Shown piece after piece: positions 23,332-32,045 of a stretch of DNA of 35,805 nt (within the stretch, counting starts at the first letter, position 1; every line of letters begins with the position of its first letter). The DNA is from Wenjunlia vitaminophila DSM 41686 (GTDB lineage Bacteria > Actinomycetota > Actinomycetes > Streptomycetales > Streptomycetaceae), in contig NZ_KB904690.1 of assembly GCF_000380165.1 (NCBI RefSeq), positions 765 through 36,569 on the forward strand, written 5' to 3'. The notes beneath the pieces are model-generated. The model saw only the letters and a list, made by a program, of their open reading frames with translations. It was not told where the DNA came from and made no database searches. The position numbers and the translations under genes are program-made.

Positions 23332-26277
23332 GGAGGGGTTGCGCACCTCGAACTCGGTCAGTTGGAGGCGGTGGTAGTTGGCCCCTCCCTCGTCGCGGGC
23401 GGGCGGGCCGAGCCGGGTCACCTGGAGCCGGACGTACCGGGCGCGGACCCGGTCGAACGTGTAGCTGCGTCCGGCCCCGGCCGGGTTGGGCTCCCCGGTG
23501 ACCGTGCGCGCGACGGTGGCGGAGGAGGCGCCGGACGCCCTGACCTGGATGGTGAAGTCCACGGGGAACCCGCAGGTCAGCCCGTCAGCGGTGGTGGTGT
23601 CCGTACGCGGGTGGAGCACCACCTCGCTGAGGTCCTTGTCCGCGCCGAGGTCGATCTCCACCCACAACGGTGCGGCCGAGACGTCGGCGGAGGTGTGGAA
23701 GTTGCTGGTGTAGCCCAGGTCGCCCGGCGTCCCCGTGGTGCTGCCGTTGGTGAGGCGGAAGGCGGACCACTCACCGATCTCCAGGGAGTCGTTGCTGGTC
23801 ACCGGGCGGTACAGGGCCAGGTTGTCACCGTCCCCCGGGGCCTGGTCGACGCCGGCTCCGACGCAACCGAACTCCCAGCGGCCGGGCTGGTCGATCTCGA
23901 CGTAGACGTAGTCCTCGTCACGTCCGGTGCACCGCAGACCGGGAACGCCGCCACGGGCCTCGCCGCCGCTGAAGACGGTGCGTCCGCGCACGGTGACGGA
24001 CGGGTCGGCCCCGCCGAACACCGGCACGCCGATCCTCGCCGGCGCTCCGGGCGGCGCGAGGACCGACAGCTCCACCCGGTCCTCCGCCCGGGTGAACTCG
24101 ACGGCGATCCGGCCGCGCACGGAGGGCACCACGGCGCGGAACGAGCCGAAGCCGCCGGGCTGCGGCAGCACCTCGAAGGAGCGGTAGCCGGGCTCGGTGG
24201 GGCGCACGCCGGCGGCGTACGCGGACAGCGCGTACAGCGGCCCGCCGTTCCAGGCGTGGTTGTCCGTGCCCCCGCGCTTGTCCCACACCTCCCAGAGCGT
24301 GTAGCCCGGGTCGGCCACCTGCTGCGCGTACCTCCTGCGCATCCGGCTCTCGGCCACGTCCGGCCGCCGCATCAGGTAGAGCGCTTCCAGGACGTAGAAC
24401 TCCAGGTAGGGGCTGGCGTTGATGTGGTTGAGGAGCACCGTGGTGATGGCGTCGTGGTTCACGGGGTCGGCGAGCCCGGCCACCACCGCCAGTGCGTTGC
24501 CCCGGTCGTCGGTGTCGCCCCGGTAACCCGGCGAGCGGTACGCCTTGGCACCCGCGTCCCACAGCACCCGGTCGAAGTTCCGCTCGATGCTGACCTGCAG
24601 GGCCCGCCAGGTGGGGATGTCGGAGTCGTTCCCGGACAGCCGCGCCAGGGTGATGGCGCTGTCGAGCGCCAGGTGGAACCAGGCGTTGTCCAGCACGCGG
24701 GCGTCGATCTGGGAACCCCAGTCCTCCCAGTCCCAGTCGCCGGAACGGTGCCTGACCAGGCCGTCGGCGTCCATGGACCACAGCTTGAGGTAGGCCTTGA
24801 CCTGGGGGTAGACCGACGCGACGGTCTGTTCGTCGCCGGTGTACAGGTGGAAGGTCTGGAAGCTCCAGACGGAGGCGAGCATCTGGGTCGGCAGTTCGCT
24901 CTTCCAGTTGCCGGCCGGCACCGGCGAGTAGAGCGCCCCGTCGGGCTTCTGCCACGCGGCCAGTTCCCGGATCGCCTTGCGTCCCAGGGCGTGGCTGCGA
25001 TGGTCGAACGTGTAGAAGCCCTCCTTGAGCTGGTTGACCACGTCCCCCCACCACTGTGCGCGTTCCCGTGTGGGGCAGTCGAAGTAGGTGTCCCGCATGT
25101 TCAGGTACATGGTGCGCGCGGCCTTGCCCCACAGGACGTCGAAGAAGGCGTCACTGGAGGAGAACGACCCGGTGAAGTCGGTGTCGTAGCCGCTCTCGCG
25201 GTACTTCAGGGCCAGCACCCGCACGCCCTCGGGGATGGTGTACCGGACGTCGGTGCCGCTCATCCACCCCAGCGACTCGAACTCCTGGACACCGCCGGTG
25301 GTGACGTACGTGGAGCGGACGTTGGCCTCACCGCCGTCCCGGTAGTGGTCCGTCTGGATGCCGATGACCGCACCGGCGGGCGCGTCCACCTTCAGGTAGG
25401 GGGTCACCTGGAGGTTGGACGGCAGGGTCGCGACGATCGGGGTGCCGCCGGTGCCCGTGGCGGGCAGGTCGGCCTGGTTGGTGTAGTCGAGCAGGCCGCT
25501 GTGCCGGAAGAACGGGATCGGGCGGGCCACCAGGGCGTTCCACGGGGCCGCGCCGGCGGGACCGAGGTCGGTGGCGGCCGGCCAGGAGGCGTCGTCGAAC
25601 CCGGGGCCCGTCCAGTCGTCGAACGGCGCGCCCTGCCGGGCGTCGTAGTGCACGTTGGACTCGGGGAGCCGGTAGTTGGGCTGCCCGCCGCCGCTGCTCG
25701 CCCGGTAACCGGGGTGTACGGACGCCTTCCAGTCCGTTCCGCTGGGAACCACCACGCGCCCGTCCGGGGTGTCGGCGACGCACTCGAAGAGCAGGCCGGC
25801 CCGGCCGCTGTCCTGGTGGGAGAAGCCGTTCTTCCCGAAGTACCAGACCAGCACGGCCAGCGTGTTCGTGCCCTGCCGCAGGTACGGCGCGAGGTCGATC
25901 TCGTCACAGTAGGTGTCGTTCGGGTTCGGTCCGCGCTTCAGGCCGCCTTCGAAGACCACCATCTGGTCGTTGATCCACAGCCAGTACTTGGTGTCGGCGG
26001 CGATCCGTGCCGGGGCCGACACCGGGGCGCCGGGCAGGTCGAGGGAACGCCGGTAGGCGGTCCACTGGTTGGCGGCGCTGGAGGCCGTGCCCATCCACCG
26101 GGTGCGGGGGTCGAACGGGCGGCCGCTCCCCGCGGTCCCGGGGGTGGCCGCGAACGCGGGGGCCGCCGACGCGAAGGGGACGGCGGCGACCGCCGTGGCC
26201 GCGGCGGCGATGCCCAGGACGCGACGACGCGAGTACGGGTGGGTCGGCTCAGCACATCTGTCGGAGTGGGGTGTCAC
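23329..26277 (-). CDS. Tat-exported GH78 alpha-L-rhamnosidase with C-terminal discoidin-type domain
   Basis: A 982-residue protein from GTG 26277 with GGAGG eight bases upstream. The Tat signal is SRRRVLGIAAAATAV. N-terminal beta-sandwich domains (about 55-370; KYWLWINDQMVVFEGG) are followed by the (alpha/alpha)6 catalytic barrel (about 375-735). This carries the GH78 signature DCPTRERAQWWGD (400-412) and the downstream TLWEVWDKRGGTDNHAW, whose Glu is the expected general base. A beta-sandwich and an F5/8 type C (discoidin, CBM32-like) domain (about 820-982, LALYRPVTSNDSLEIGEWSA) complete it. It should release terminal alpha-L-rhamnose from plant or microbial glycans outside the cell. It is transcribed alone, from a region with two TTGAA-type dyads. 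Confidence 0.9.
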   Translation of the reverse strand: MTPHSDRCAEPTHPYSRRRVLGIAAAATAVAAVPFASAAPAFAATPGTAGSGRPFDPRTRWMGTASSAANQWTAYRRSLDLPGAPVSAPARIAADTKYWLWINDQMVVFEGGLKRGPNPNDTYCDEIDLAPYLRQGTNTLAVLVWYFGKNGFSHQDSGRAGLLFECVADTPDGRVVVPSGTDWKASVHPGYRASSGGGQPNYRLPESNVHYDARQGAPFDDWTGPGFDDASWPAATDLGPAGAAPWNALVARPIPFFRHSGLLDYTNQADLPATGTGGTPIVATLPSNLQVTPYLKVDAPAGAVIGIQTDHYRDGGEANVRSTYVTTGGVQEFESLGWMSGTDVRYTIPEGVRVLALKYRESGYDTDFTGSFSSSDAFFDVLWGKAARTMYLNMRDTYFDCPTRERAQWWGDVVNQLKEGFYTFDHRSHALGRKAIRELAAWQKPDGALYSPVPAGNWKSELPTQMLASVWSFQTFHLYTGDEQTVASVYPQVKAYLKLWSMDADGLVRHRSGDWDWEDWGSQIDARVLDNAWFHLALDSAITLARLSGNDSDIPTWRALQVSIERNFDRVLWDAGAKAYRSPGYRGDTDDRGNALAVVAGLADPVNHDAITTVLLNHINASPYLEFYVLEALYLMRRPDVAESRMRRRYAQQVADPGYTLWEVWDKRGGTDNHAWNGGPLYALSAYAAGVRPTEPGYRSFEVLPQPGGFGSFRAVVPSVRGRIAVEFTRAEDRVELSVLAPPGAPARIGVPVFGGADPSVTVRGRTVFSGGEARGGVPGLRCTGRDEDYVYVEIDQPGRWEFGCVGAGVDQAPGDGDNLALYRPVTSNDSLEIGEWSAFRLTNGSTTGTPGDLGYTSNFHTSADVSAAPLWVEIDLGADKDLSEVVLHPRTDTTTADGLTCGFPVDFTIQVRASGASSATVARTVTGEPNPAGAGRSYTFDRVRARYVRLQVTRLGPPARDEGGANYHRLQLTEFEVRNPS

Positions 26278-26334
26278 GAGGGTCAGCCTCCGTGCGTCAT
26301 TGCGCCGACGCCCACGTGCTGCGCATCAACGCAA

Positions 26335-26351
26335 TTGAATCGTTTAATTCA
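26335..26351. promoter_or_regulatory. AT-rich dyad upstream of the GH78 gene
   Basis: TTGAATCGTTTAATTCA contains TGAAT, six bases, ATTCA and resembles LacI-type sugar operators (CG-centred, AT-rich). It lies about 60 bp before the GTG start. Confidence 0.4.
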
Positions 26352-26497
26352 TTGAGGGCAGACGCTAGAGGCTTCCGGGGCGTTGGACAAGACTCCTGAC
26401 ACGACCAATGGGCGTGCACTTCAGCAGGTGGGCGCGAGCCGCGCGACCACGGACCCGGGAGGTCGAGCCCGCACCCCAGCAACCGCACCGCTTGTAA

Positions 26498-26510
26498 TTG
26501 AACGATTCAA
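26498..26510. promoter_or_regulatory. Second TTGAA-CGA-TTCAA dyad upstream of the GH78 gene
   Basis: A perfect 5+3+5 inverted repeat within AATTGAACGATTCAACA, about 160 bp from the first site and sharing AATTGAA and a CG core. It may be an upstream half of the same control region. Confidence 0.4.
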
Positions 26511-26602
26511 CACCTCGGTGCCGCACCGGGGACGGAAGCGGGCCACCCGGGCGACGGTGTCAACCGCGCGGCGGCGCACCACATCCAGGGTCCCTCGAGC
26601 TG

Positions 26603-26912
26603 TCGCGGGGGACGCTTGCCCTTCTCCGGCGAGTCGTTGCTCGTCGTCACCGACGACGTGCGGCTGGTCGCCCCCACGGCCTTCCCGGCGCTGCCGGAAC
26701 GCACTGCGTGGCTGGTGGCCACGCGCACCGTCCGCCCGCCCCCGCCGCTCGAGGCCGCCGACCGGCTGCGGCTCGCCCCGCTGTCGCGCGCCGCCGTCGA
26801 GGAGTTGGGCACCGACCTCATCGGTACCCGGCCGGCTCAGGACCTGCTGGCCCTGGTCGTCGGTGCCGGCGGGCCCACGCGCTGGCCACCGCGGCCGCGC
26901 ACCGGGAGCTGA
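26603..26912 (+). pseudogene. Degenerate LuxR/MalT-type ATPase fragment
   Basis: The plus frame reads SLLVVTDDVRLVAPTAFPAL, PERTAWLVATRTVRPPPPLE, RLRLAPLSRAAVEELGTDLI and DLLALVVGAGGP, then shifts frame into ALATAAAHREL. This is the Walker B to sensor region of large LuxR regulators (LVVDDVxxxD ... RLRLxPL ... GAGGNP). Walker A and the C-terminal HTH are missing. The rest of the 26278-27026 gap shows no gene. Confidence 0.5.
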
Positions 26913-27026
26913 CCGCGTGCGAGGACGAGGCGCGCGATCCTGGGCCTGTTCGTGGACGACCAGCGAGGACTGGGCGTGGGTGCGCACGTCCCGGATCACG
27001 TGCGCGCTCCAGGCCAGACGGAGGCG

Positions 27027-27497
27027 CTAGCCGGGCGCCGTGGCCCGAACGTCGCGCTCGCGCACGTTCTTCGGCAGCCTCTCCCTGATCTCCGCCACGG
27101 TCACCCCTCGCAGCGACGCCCGCCACGCCTCGTGCGCCGCCGCCATCACCGAACTGACCGTGCAGGGCAGACGGCACTCCTCGGGAGGCACCCCGCCCGT
27201 GCCCCGCTGGCGGATCTCCTGGCAGACGAACGGGGAGGCAGAGCCCTCGATGGCCTCGAGCACGTCCAGCGCGGTGATCTCCTCCGGCGGTCGGGCCAAC
27301 CGGAAACCGCCCTTGGGGCCGGAGGTCGCCTGGAGGACGCCGGACCGCACCAGGGCCTGGAGGTGTTTCGCAAGATAGGTCTCCGGCAGTGCGAACTGCT
27401 GGGCGAGCGTGCGTCGGGAAACCGGCGCTCCGTCAGGGTCCTGCGCCAGCAGGACCACACAGTGCAACCCCCACTCCACCCCTTGCGAGAGCTTCAT
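27027..27497 (-). CDS. Rrf2-family transcriptional regulator
   Basis: A 156-residue protein. The winged helix (about 1-85) shows MKLSQGVEWGLHCVVLLAQ, RRTLAQQFALPETYLAKHLQ, then GPKGGFRLARPPEEITALDV. After this come cysteines at VCQEI, EECRL and LPCTV (spacing C-x15-C-x3-C). The family's Fe-S members NsrR and IscR use three Cys in this region, but their spacing differs. Redox or thiol sensing is therefore possible rather than proven. It is divergent from an MFS exporter. TATAGA eight bases before the ATG suggests a leaderless or short-leader mRNA. A 29-bp near-perfect dyad lies between the genes, so it probably represses both. Confidence 0.92.
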   Translation of the reverse strand: MKLSQGVEWGLHCVVLLAQDPDGAPVSRRTLAQQFALPETYLAKHLQALVRSGVLQATSGPKGGFRLARPPEEITALDVLEAIEGSASPFVCQEIRQRGTGGVPPEECRLPCTVSSVMAAAHEAWRASLRGVTVAEIRERLPKNVRERDVRATAPG

Positions 27498-27507
27498 GAC
27501 ATGAGTC

Positions 27508-27513
27508 TATACT
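27508..27513 (+). promoter_or_regulatory. Candidate -10 of the MFS exporter gene
   Basis: TATACT at 27508-27513 lies just before the operator; the best -35 (TTGCGA 27483-27488) is 19 bases away. On the minus strand TTGGAT/TATAGA at a 16-base spacing would serve the Rrf2 gene. Confidence 0.4.
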
Positions 27514-27516
27514 TCC

Positions 27517-27545
27517 GTATCGAGGACATCCAATGTCCACGATAC
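27517..27545. promoter_or_regulatory. 29-bp Rrf2 operator candidate
   Basis: GTATCGAGGACAT and ATGTCCACGATAC pair in 12 of 13 positions around CCA. The site sits between the divergent promoters of the Rrf2 and MFS genes and overlaps the putative -35 of rrf2. The ATG at 27533 lies inside it and is not used as a start. Confidence 0.75.
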
Positions 27546-27601
27546 CGACCAAGCTCGTCGTGTTCCGTCCTGCGATGTCCCCGCACCGGCTGAGGAGTTC
27601 G

Positions 27602-29053
27602 ATGACCGACGCGCTGTCTCCCCCCGAGACGAAGGAAGAGCCGTTATCCGCGGCACGCGTCGGACCGGTCCTCGCCGTGCTGCTCTCGGCGACGTTCATC
27701 ACGCAGTTCGACTTCTTCGTCGTCAACGTGGCCGCGCCGTCCCTGGAGACCGACCTCGGCGCCAGCTCCTCCGCGCTCGAACTCATCGTCGGCGGTTACG
27801 CCTTCGCCTACGCCGGCGGCATGATCACCGGCGGTCGGCTGGGCGACATGTACGGCCACCGGCGGCTGTTCGTCATCGGCGTCCTCGGCTTCGCCTTCGC
27901 CTCGCTGCTGTGCGGCGTCACCGCCAACCCCGAACAACTCGTCGCCGCCCGCCTCGCCCAGGGCCTCACCGGCGCCCTGATGGCCCCCCAGGTCCTGGCC
28001 GTCGTCACGGCCGACTTCCCCGACGCGCTCAAACCGAAGGCGATGGCCGGCTACGGCGTCGCGGCCGGGCTCGGGTCCATCGCGGGCCAGGTCCTCGGCG
28101 GCGCCATGATCGAGGCCGACCTCGCCGGGCTCGGCTGGCGGCTGATCTTCCTGGTCAACGTCCCCTACTGCCTGCTGGTCGCCCTCCTCGCGCCCGGCAT
28201 CCTGCCGTCGCCCAGGTCCCGCCACCGCACCACCCTCGACCCGGTCGGCGCGGTCGGCGTCGCCACGGCGCTCGCCCTGCTGCTGGTGCCGCTCACCATG
28301 GGCCACAGCCAGGGCTGGCCCGCCTGGACCTGGATCAGCATGGCCTGCGCCGTCCCCGTCGGTGCCGCGGTGATGTACGGGGAGCTGCTGCTCAACCGCC
28401 GCGACGCCAGCCCCGTGCTGGACCTGGGCCTCTTCCGCAGCCCGTCGTTCCGCGCCGGGATCATCGCCAGCGTCGCGTTCATGCTCTACTTCGGCAGCTT
28501 CATGTTCACCCTCACGCTCCTGCTCCAGTCCGGCCTCGGCCTGGACGCGTTCGAGGCGGGCCTGGTCTTCTCCCCCATGGGCGTGACGTTCATGCTGACG
28601 TCCGTGATCGGCGGACGGCTGACCGACCGGTTCGGGGTGATCGCGCTCGTGGTCAGCAGCGCCGTCACCGCGGCCGGCCTGCTGATGCTCGCCGCGCCGC
28701 TGTACTCGATCGGCGACGACACCAGCGTGGCCTGGGTGGTGATCTGCCTGTGCCTGATCGGGGCGGGCAACGGGGTCGTGCTGCCCGCGCTGTTCGGGGC
28801 CGCCCTGATGCGGGTCCAGCCCAGGAAGGCCGGGATCGCGTCGGGCATCCTCACCACCACGCAGCAGTTCGCCAGCTCCGCCGGCGTCGCGGTCATCGGC
28901 GCGGTGTTCTTCGCCGTGGCCGGGGACGCGCCGAACGGCGACGACTACTCCGACGCCATGGCCCGGGCCACCGCCATCAGCGTGCTGCTGGTCATCGCCG
29001 TGATGTGGATGACCTGGACGTTCAAACGGCTCGCCGACGAGCCCAAGGGGTAG
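27602..29053 (+). CDS. DHA2-type (EmrB/QacA) MFS drug exporter
   Basis: A 483-residue membrane protein. GAGGAG (27592-27597) four bases before ATG 27602 decides against the in-frame ATG at 27533. About 14 transmembrane helices are visible. The first has the QFDFFVVNVAAPSLETDLG signature. GGRLGDMYGHRRLFVIGVLG is motif A and LAQGLTGALMAPQVLA follows. These put it with proton-coupled multidrug exporters of the EmrB/QacA group. It is divergent from the Rrf2 regulator and ends before a long palindromic terminator. The substrate is unknown; thiol-reactive or redox-active compounds would fit the regulator type (inference). Confidence 0.93.
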   Translation: MTDALSPPETKEEPLSAARVGPVLAVLLSATFITQFDFFVVNVAAPSLETDLGASSSALELIVGGYAFAYAGGMITGGRLGDMYGHRRLFVIGVLGFAFASLLCGVTANPEQLVAARLAQGLTGALMAPQVLAVVTADFPDALKPKAMAGYGVAAGLGSIAGQVLGGAMIEADLAGLGWRLIFLVNVPYCLLVALLAPGILPSPRSRHRTTLDPVGAVGVATALALLLVPLTMGHSQGWPAWTWISMACAVPVGAAVMYGELLLNRRDASPVLDLGLFRSPSFRAGIIASVAFMLYFGSFMFTLTLLLQSGLGLDAFEAGLVFSPMGVTFMLTSVIGGRLTDRFGVIALVVSSAVTAAGLLMLAAPLYSIGDDTSVAWVVICLCLIGAGNGVVLPALFGAALMRVQPRKAGIASGILTTTQQFASSAGVAVIGAVFFAVAGDAPNGDDYSDAMARATAISVLLVIAVMWMTWTFKRLADEPKG

Positions 29054-29127
29054 CCCCACCACCCCACCCAGACACCGGGTCGCCCCTCCCTCCCCCGGCG
29101 GGGGGCGGCCCGGCTTCCTCTTGCGCA

Positions 29128-29155
29128 CCCGCCCGGGCGCCGGCGCCCGGGCGGG
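29128..29155 (+). terminator. Perfect 28-bp palindrome after the MFS gene
   Basis: CCCGCCCGGGCGCC followed directly by its reverse complement GGCGCCCGGGCGGG, 74 bases after the stop. Confidence 0.65.
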
Positions 29156-29221
29156 GCAGGCCAGGGCACCGCCCGCACCGCCGTTCACCACCCGCTGCCA
29201 CCACGGGCGTCACCACCAGGG

Positions 29222-29655
29222 CGGCCCTCCTCCGGCGTGTGGCTCGACGAGCACGCCGCCATCGGGCACCGGCGGCTGACCGTCATCGACCTCGACGGCG
29301 GCGTCCAGCCCATGCCCGTCGGGCACGACGGCCACACGGTAGCCGCCCTCACCTCCAGCGGCGAGGTCCTCAACCACCGCGAGCTGCGCGCCGAACTCGC
29401 CGCCCTCGGCCACACGTTCCGCACCAAGAGCGACACCGAGGTGGTCCTGCGGGCGTTCCTGGAGTGGGGCGAGGACCTCGCGGGGCGGCTGTACGGCATG
29501 CATGCGTTCGCCGTGTGGGAACCGGCCGCCCGCCAACTGCCCCTGGTCCGCGGGCTGCTGGGCTCCCCCGCCGTCCAGACCGCGACGACGCCCGGGGCGG
29601 GACCCGGGCCAGCACCGAGCTGCTCCTCCAACTCGACACCTTGCTGCGGACATAG
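29222..29655 (+). pseudogene. Asparagine synthetase (glutamine-hydrolysing) remnant with internal deletion
   Basis: A plus frame reads GVWLDEHAAIGHRRLTVIDL, DGGVQPMPVGHDGHTVA, SGEVLNHRELRAELAALGHT, FRTKSDTEVVLRAFLEWG and RLYGMHAFAVWE. These are the glutaminase domain of AsnB-type enzymes from about residue 40 on. The N-terminal Cys2 nucleophile and first strands are missing. After LVRGLLGS it breaks off; in another frame STELLLQLDTLLRT resembles the enzyme's extreme C-terminus. The whole synthetase domain is gone, so this is a deletion remnant without function. Confidence 0.75.
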
Positions 29656-29770
29656 GACGTGTCCCTGGAGCTGTAGGCCCCGCCCTGGTGGCCACCGCCG
29701 GCCCCGAACCCGCCATTGGGGTTGGTCCAGGGCCGGCTGACGCCGTCGTGCGGCTGGGTCGGGCCAGCGC

Positions 29771-29953
29771 TCAGCCGCACATGGCGGCGAACCGCACGAA
29801 CCGCTCCCACGCGTCGCGGCCAACGGTGAGGTGCGGCCCGCCCTTGTCCTTGGAGTCACGCACATGCACTGCCTGGTCGGTCACAGCGACCTCCACACAG
29901 TCGTCACCCGACGAGCCGCTGTAGCTGGACTTGAACCAGGCGAGTTCCGACAT
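29771..29953 (-). CDS. DUF397 domain protein
   Basis: A 60-residue protein: WFKSSYSGSSGDDCVEVA, VHVRDSKDKGG, then WERFVRFA, the complete DUF397 pattern. ATG 29953 has GGAGAG eight bases upstream; GTG 29959 would overlap the XRE stop by four bases and is an alternative. In Streptomyces DUF397 genes follow XRE/DUF5753 genes and act with them in developmental or antibiotic control (as WhiJ-type pairs). Here it is the last gene of the pair. Confidence 0.93.
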   Translation of the reverse strand: MSELAWFKSSYSGSSGDDCVEVAVTDQAVHVRDSKDKGGPHLTVGRDAWERFVRFAAMCG

Positions 29954-29955
29954 GC

Positions 29956-30813
29956 TCACAGCTCTCCTCGCAGTCGCTCCAGCAGAACCCGGGATTCTTT
30001 GGGGCTCAGGGCCTGCGAGCGCAGTGTGTCATAGCGCTGGTGGAGAAGGCTCACCTCTTTCACGTCAGCAATCAGCCGTCCGTTCTCCTGTCCCTCGGAG
30101 TACGCGAGCCGCCGCCCCTCGGGGGTCTCCAGCAGCCGTACGGGGCCGTCCATGCAGGCGTGGAACTCCGCCTCCGTCGGCATGATCTGAAGCGTGACAT
30201 TGCGTGGGGCGGTGTGTTCAAGCACATGGTCAAGCTGATCGCGCAGCACTTCCGTTCCCCCCAGCCGCCGCCGGAAGACCGCTTCCTCGACGATGAAGCT
30301 GAACGGGATGTTGGGCCGTTCACGCAGCATCCTCTGCCGCTCTAACCTGGCCCTGACCTGCGCCTCCAACTGCTCGTCCATGAGCAGCGGGATGCGGTTC
30401 TCGAACAGCGCCCGCGCGTACGCCTCCGTCTGCAACAGCCCCGGCACCAGCCGGCACTCGTACGTGTACAGGCTCAACGCCACCTTCTCCAGCCTGGCCC
30501 ACTGCCGGAACCACGCCGCCAACCCGGGCTCACCCCGCGACAGGTGTCTGGCGGCCCTGCGCAGTGCGCCGGTGTTCCCCAGGGCCAGCTCCGCGCGTTC
30601 CACAAAGGACTGGTCCGGCATGCGGCGTCCCAGCTCCACGGATTCCACGGTGTGCTTGGAGAAGCAGACCTTCTCGCCGAAGGCGACCCTGGTGTAGCCG
30701 GCGTGTTCCCGCAGGGCCTGGACAACGGCTCCGAACGTCCGCAGGCTGTCCGAGGGTTTGGGTTCCCGCTCGAAGGCGACGGTCTCCGCCGCTTCGGTGT
30801 CGTCGGTGGTCAT
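29956..30813 (-). CDS. XRE-family regulator with DUF5753 domain
   Basis: A 285-residue protein from ATG 30813 (AGGGG eight bases upstream). The longer frame to 31380 runs over the divergent ATPase gene and is rejected. The N-terminal HTH is LRTFGAVVQALREHAGYTRV, AFGEKVCFSKHTVESVELGR. DUF5753 follows (about 100-275; YECRLVPGLLQTEAYARALF, FSFIVEEAVFRRR, LQIMPTEAEFHACMDGPVRL). It is the WhiJ-like partner of the following DUF397 gene and is divergent from a HATPase gene, the usual trio. Confidence 0.93.
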   Translation of the reverse strand: MTTDDTEAAETVAFEREPKPSDSLRTFGAVVQALREHAGYTRVAFGEKVCFSKHTVESVELGRRMPDQSFVERAELALGNTGALRRAARHLSRGEPGLAAWFRQWARLEKVALSLYTYECRLVPGLLQTEAYARALFENRIPLLMDEQLEAQVRARLERQRMLRERPNIPFSFIVEEAVFRRRLGGTEVLRDQLDHVLEHTAPRNVTLQIMPTEAEFHACMDGPVRLLETPEGRRLAYSEGQENGRLIADVKEVSLLHQRYDTLRSQALSPKESRVLLERLRGEL

Positions 30814-30979
30814 AGGCGCGGCCCCTTTTCTGGTGCTGTACGTGTGATGTCCCCGCGATCCGACCGGCTCAGGGTGCCGGACCAGCCAACGGACTGTCCA
30901 CCGAACGTGCCCGTACGCTCGCGCTGCGTACGGGGCGCGCCGCTGGCCGATGTCGGTGCGGGGCCGCCACCGTTGCCCC

Positions 30980-31438
30980 ATGAGTCCACCCACGCCCCAC
31001 GTTCCCACCGCCACGCGCACGTTCGCCCTGCTGCTGTCGTCCACCCGGCGCGGGGCCCGGCTCGCCCGGTTGCTCGCGGTCGAACAGTTGCGGACCTGGC
31101 AGGTGCCGCCCGGGGTGACCTGGCGCGTCGAGCAGATCGTCGCCGAACTGTCCGCCAACGCCGCGCTGCACGGACGGGTCGCGGGCCGGGACTTCGGACT
31201 GTCCCTCACCCTCGACACCGCCGCGGGAACCCTCCGCGTCGAGGTCGAAGACACCCGAGGCGAGGAACCACCCACGCTGCGGCCTGACTTCCGACCGAAC
31301 GCCGAGTCAGGCCGCGGCCTGCTCCTGGTCACGGCGCTCGCCAACCGCTGGGGCACGGAACCCCGTCCGCCCACGGGCAAGGTCGTGTGGGCCGAAGTGG
31401 ACCTGAACGAACGCCCCGACGCCGGCCGCCGGAGCTGA
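30980..31438 (+). CDS. HATPase_c (anti-sigma/RsbW-like) ATP-binding protein
   Basis: A 152-residue protein from ATG 30980. The GHKL fold shows the N box IVAELSANAALHG (Glu, Asn), the G1 region VEVEDTRGEEP (Asp present, following Gly replaced) and G2 GRGLLLVTALANRWG. Members bind ATP and act as anti-sigma kinases or accessory regulators. It is divergent from the XRE/DUF5753 and DUF397 genes by 166 bp, an arrangement repeated many times in Streptomyces genomes. Confidence 0.9.
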   Translation: MSPPTPHVPTATRTFALLLSSTRRGARLARLLAVEQLRTWQVPPGVTWRVEQIVAELSANAALHGRVAGRDFGLSLTLDTAAGTLRVEVEDTRGEEPPTLRPDFRPNAESGRGLLLVTALANRWGTEPRPPTGKVVWAEVDLNERPDAGRRS

Positions 31439-31523
31439 GGAGCGGGCCTGTCAGGGAACCCCCTGGCGGAAGCCCCCCAGAGGTTGTCCCGTAACTGCTG
31501 GTCACGGGTGAGATGATCTCGCT

Positions 31524-32045
31524 GTGACTGGTGTAATCACGGCATCGGAACCCTCCTGGATAGCCCCGTTCGCCGGGCTGAGCGCGCGGCAGTTCGGCAA
31601 GCTGATCATCGCGCTGCGGCGCGATGGAGCCGATCCGGTCCACCGGGGCCGGTCGTGGTCGCTGCTGCTGGAGGACCGGGGCCTGCTGGTGGCCGCGTAC
31701 TGGCGCACCAACCTCACCCTGCGCCAACTCGCTCCTCTGTTCGGGATTCCAAGTCGGCCGCCGACGACATCGTCGCCCACCTCCGGCCAGCTCTCGCGCT
31801 CCGGCCACGGCGGCGCTTTCGCAGGGACACGGTGCTGATCGTGGACGGCACGCTGGTTCCCACCCGCGACCGGGCCGTGTCCGCATCCAGCAAGAACTAC
31901 CGCTACAGCACCAACCACCAGGTAGTCATCGATGCCGACACCGGGCTGGTCGTCGCCGTCGGGAAACCGCTGCCGGACTACCGCAATGACTGCCGGACCT
32001 GGGAGGACTGCGCGCGAAGACCGCCGTCGGTACCGCAGGACGCAA
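31524..32045 (+). pseudogene. IS5-family transposase relic
   Basis: The GTG start at 31524 gives EPSWIAPFAGLSARQFGKLI, then LLVAAYWRTNLTLRQLAPLF. A missing base near 31750 shifts to another frame with SKSAADDIVAHLRP, TVLIVDGTLVPTRDRAVSAS, KNYRYSTNHQVVIDADTGLV and PLPDYRNDCRTWEDC. DGT and the later NDC are the DDE-region landmarks. A further shift near 32014 and truncation at the Imm1 stop remove the C-terminus. GTTGTCCCGTAAC near 31483 may be the left terminal repeat; no right end was found. Confidence 0.8.

Noticed and set aside
23362..26355. 997-codon plus frame opposite the GH78 gene
   Set aside because: Shadow; GH78 signature and Tat signal are on the minus strand.
27644..29191. 515-codon minus frame opposite the MFS gene
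   Set aside because: Shadow; the plus frame has 14 membrane helices.
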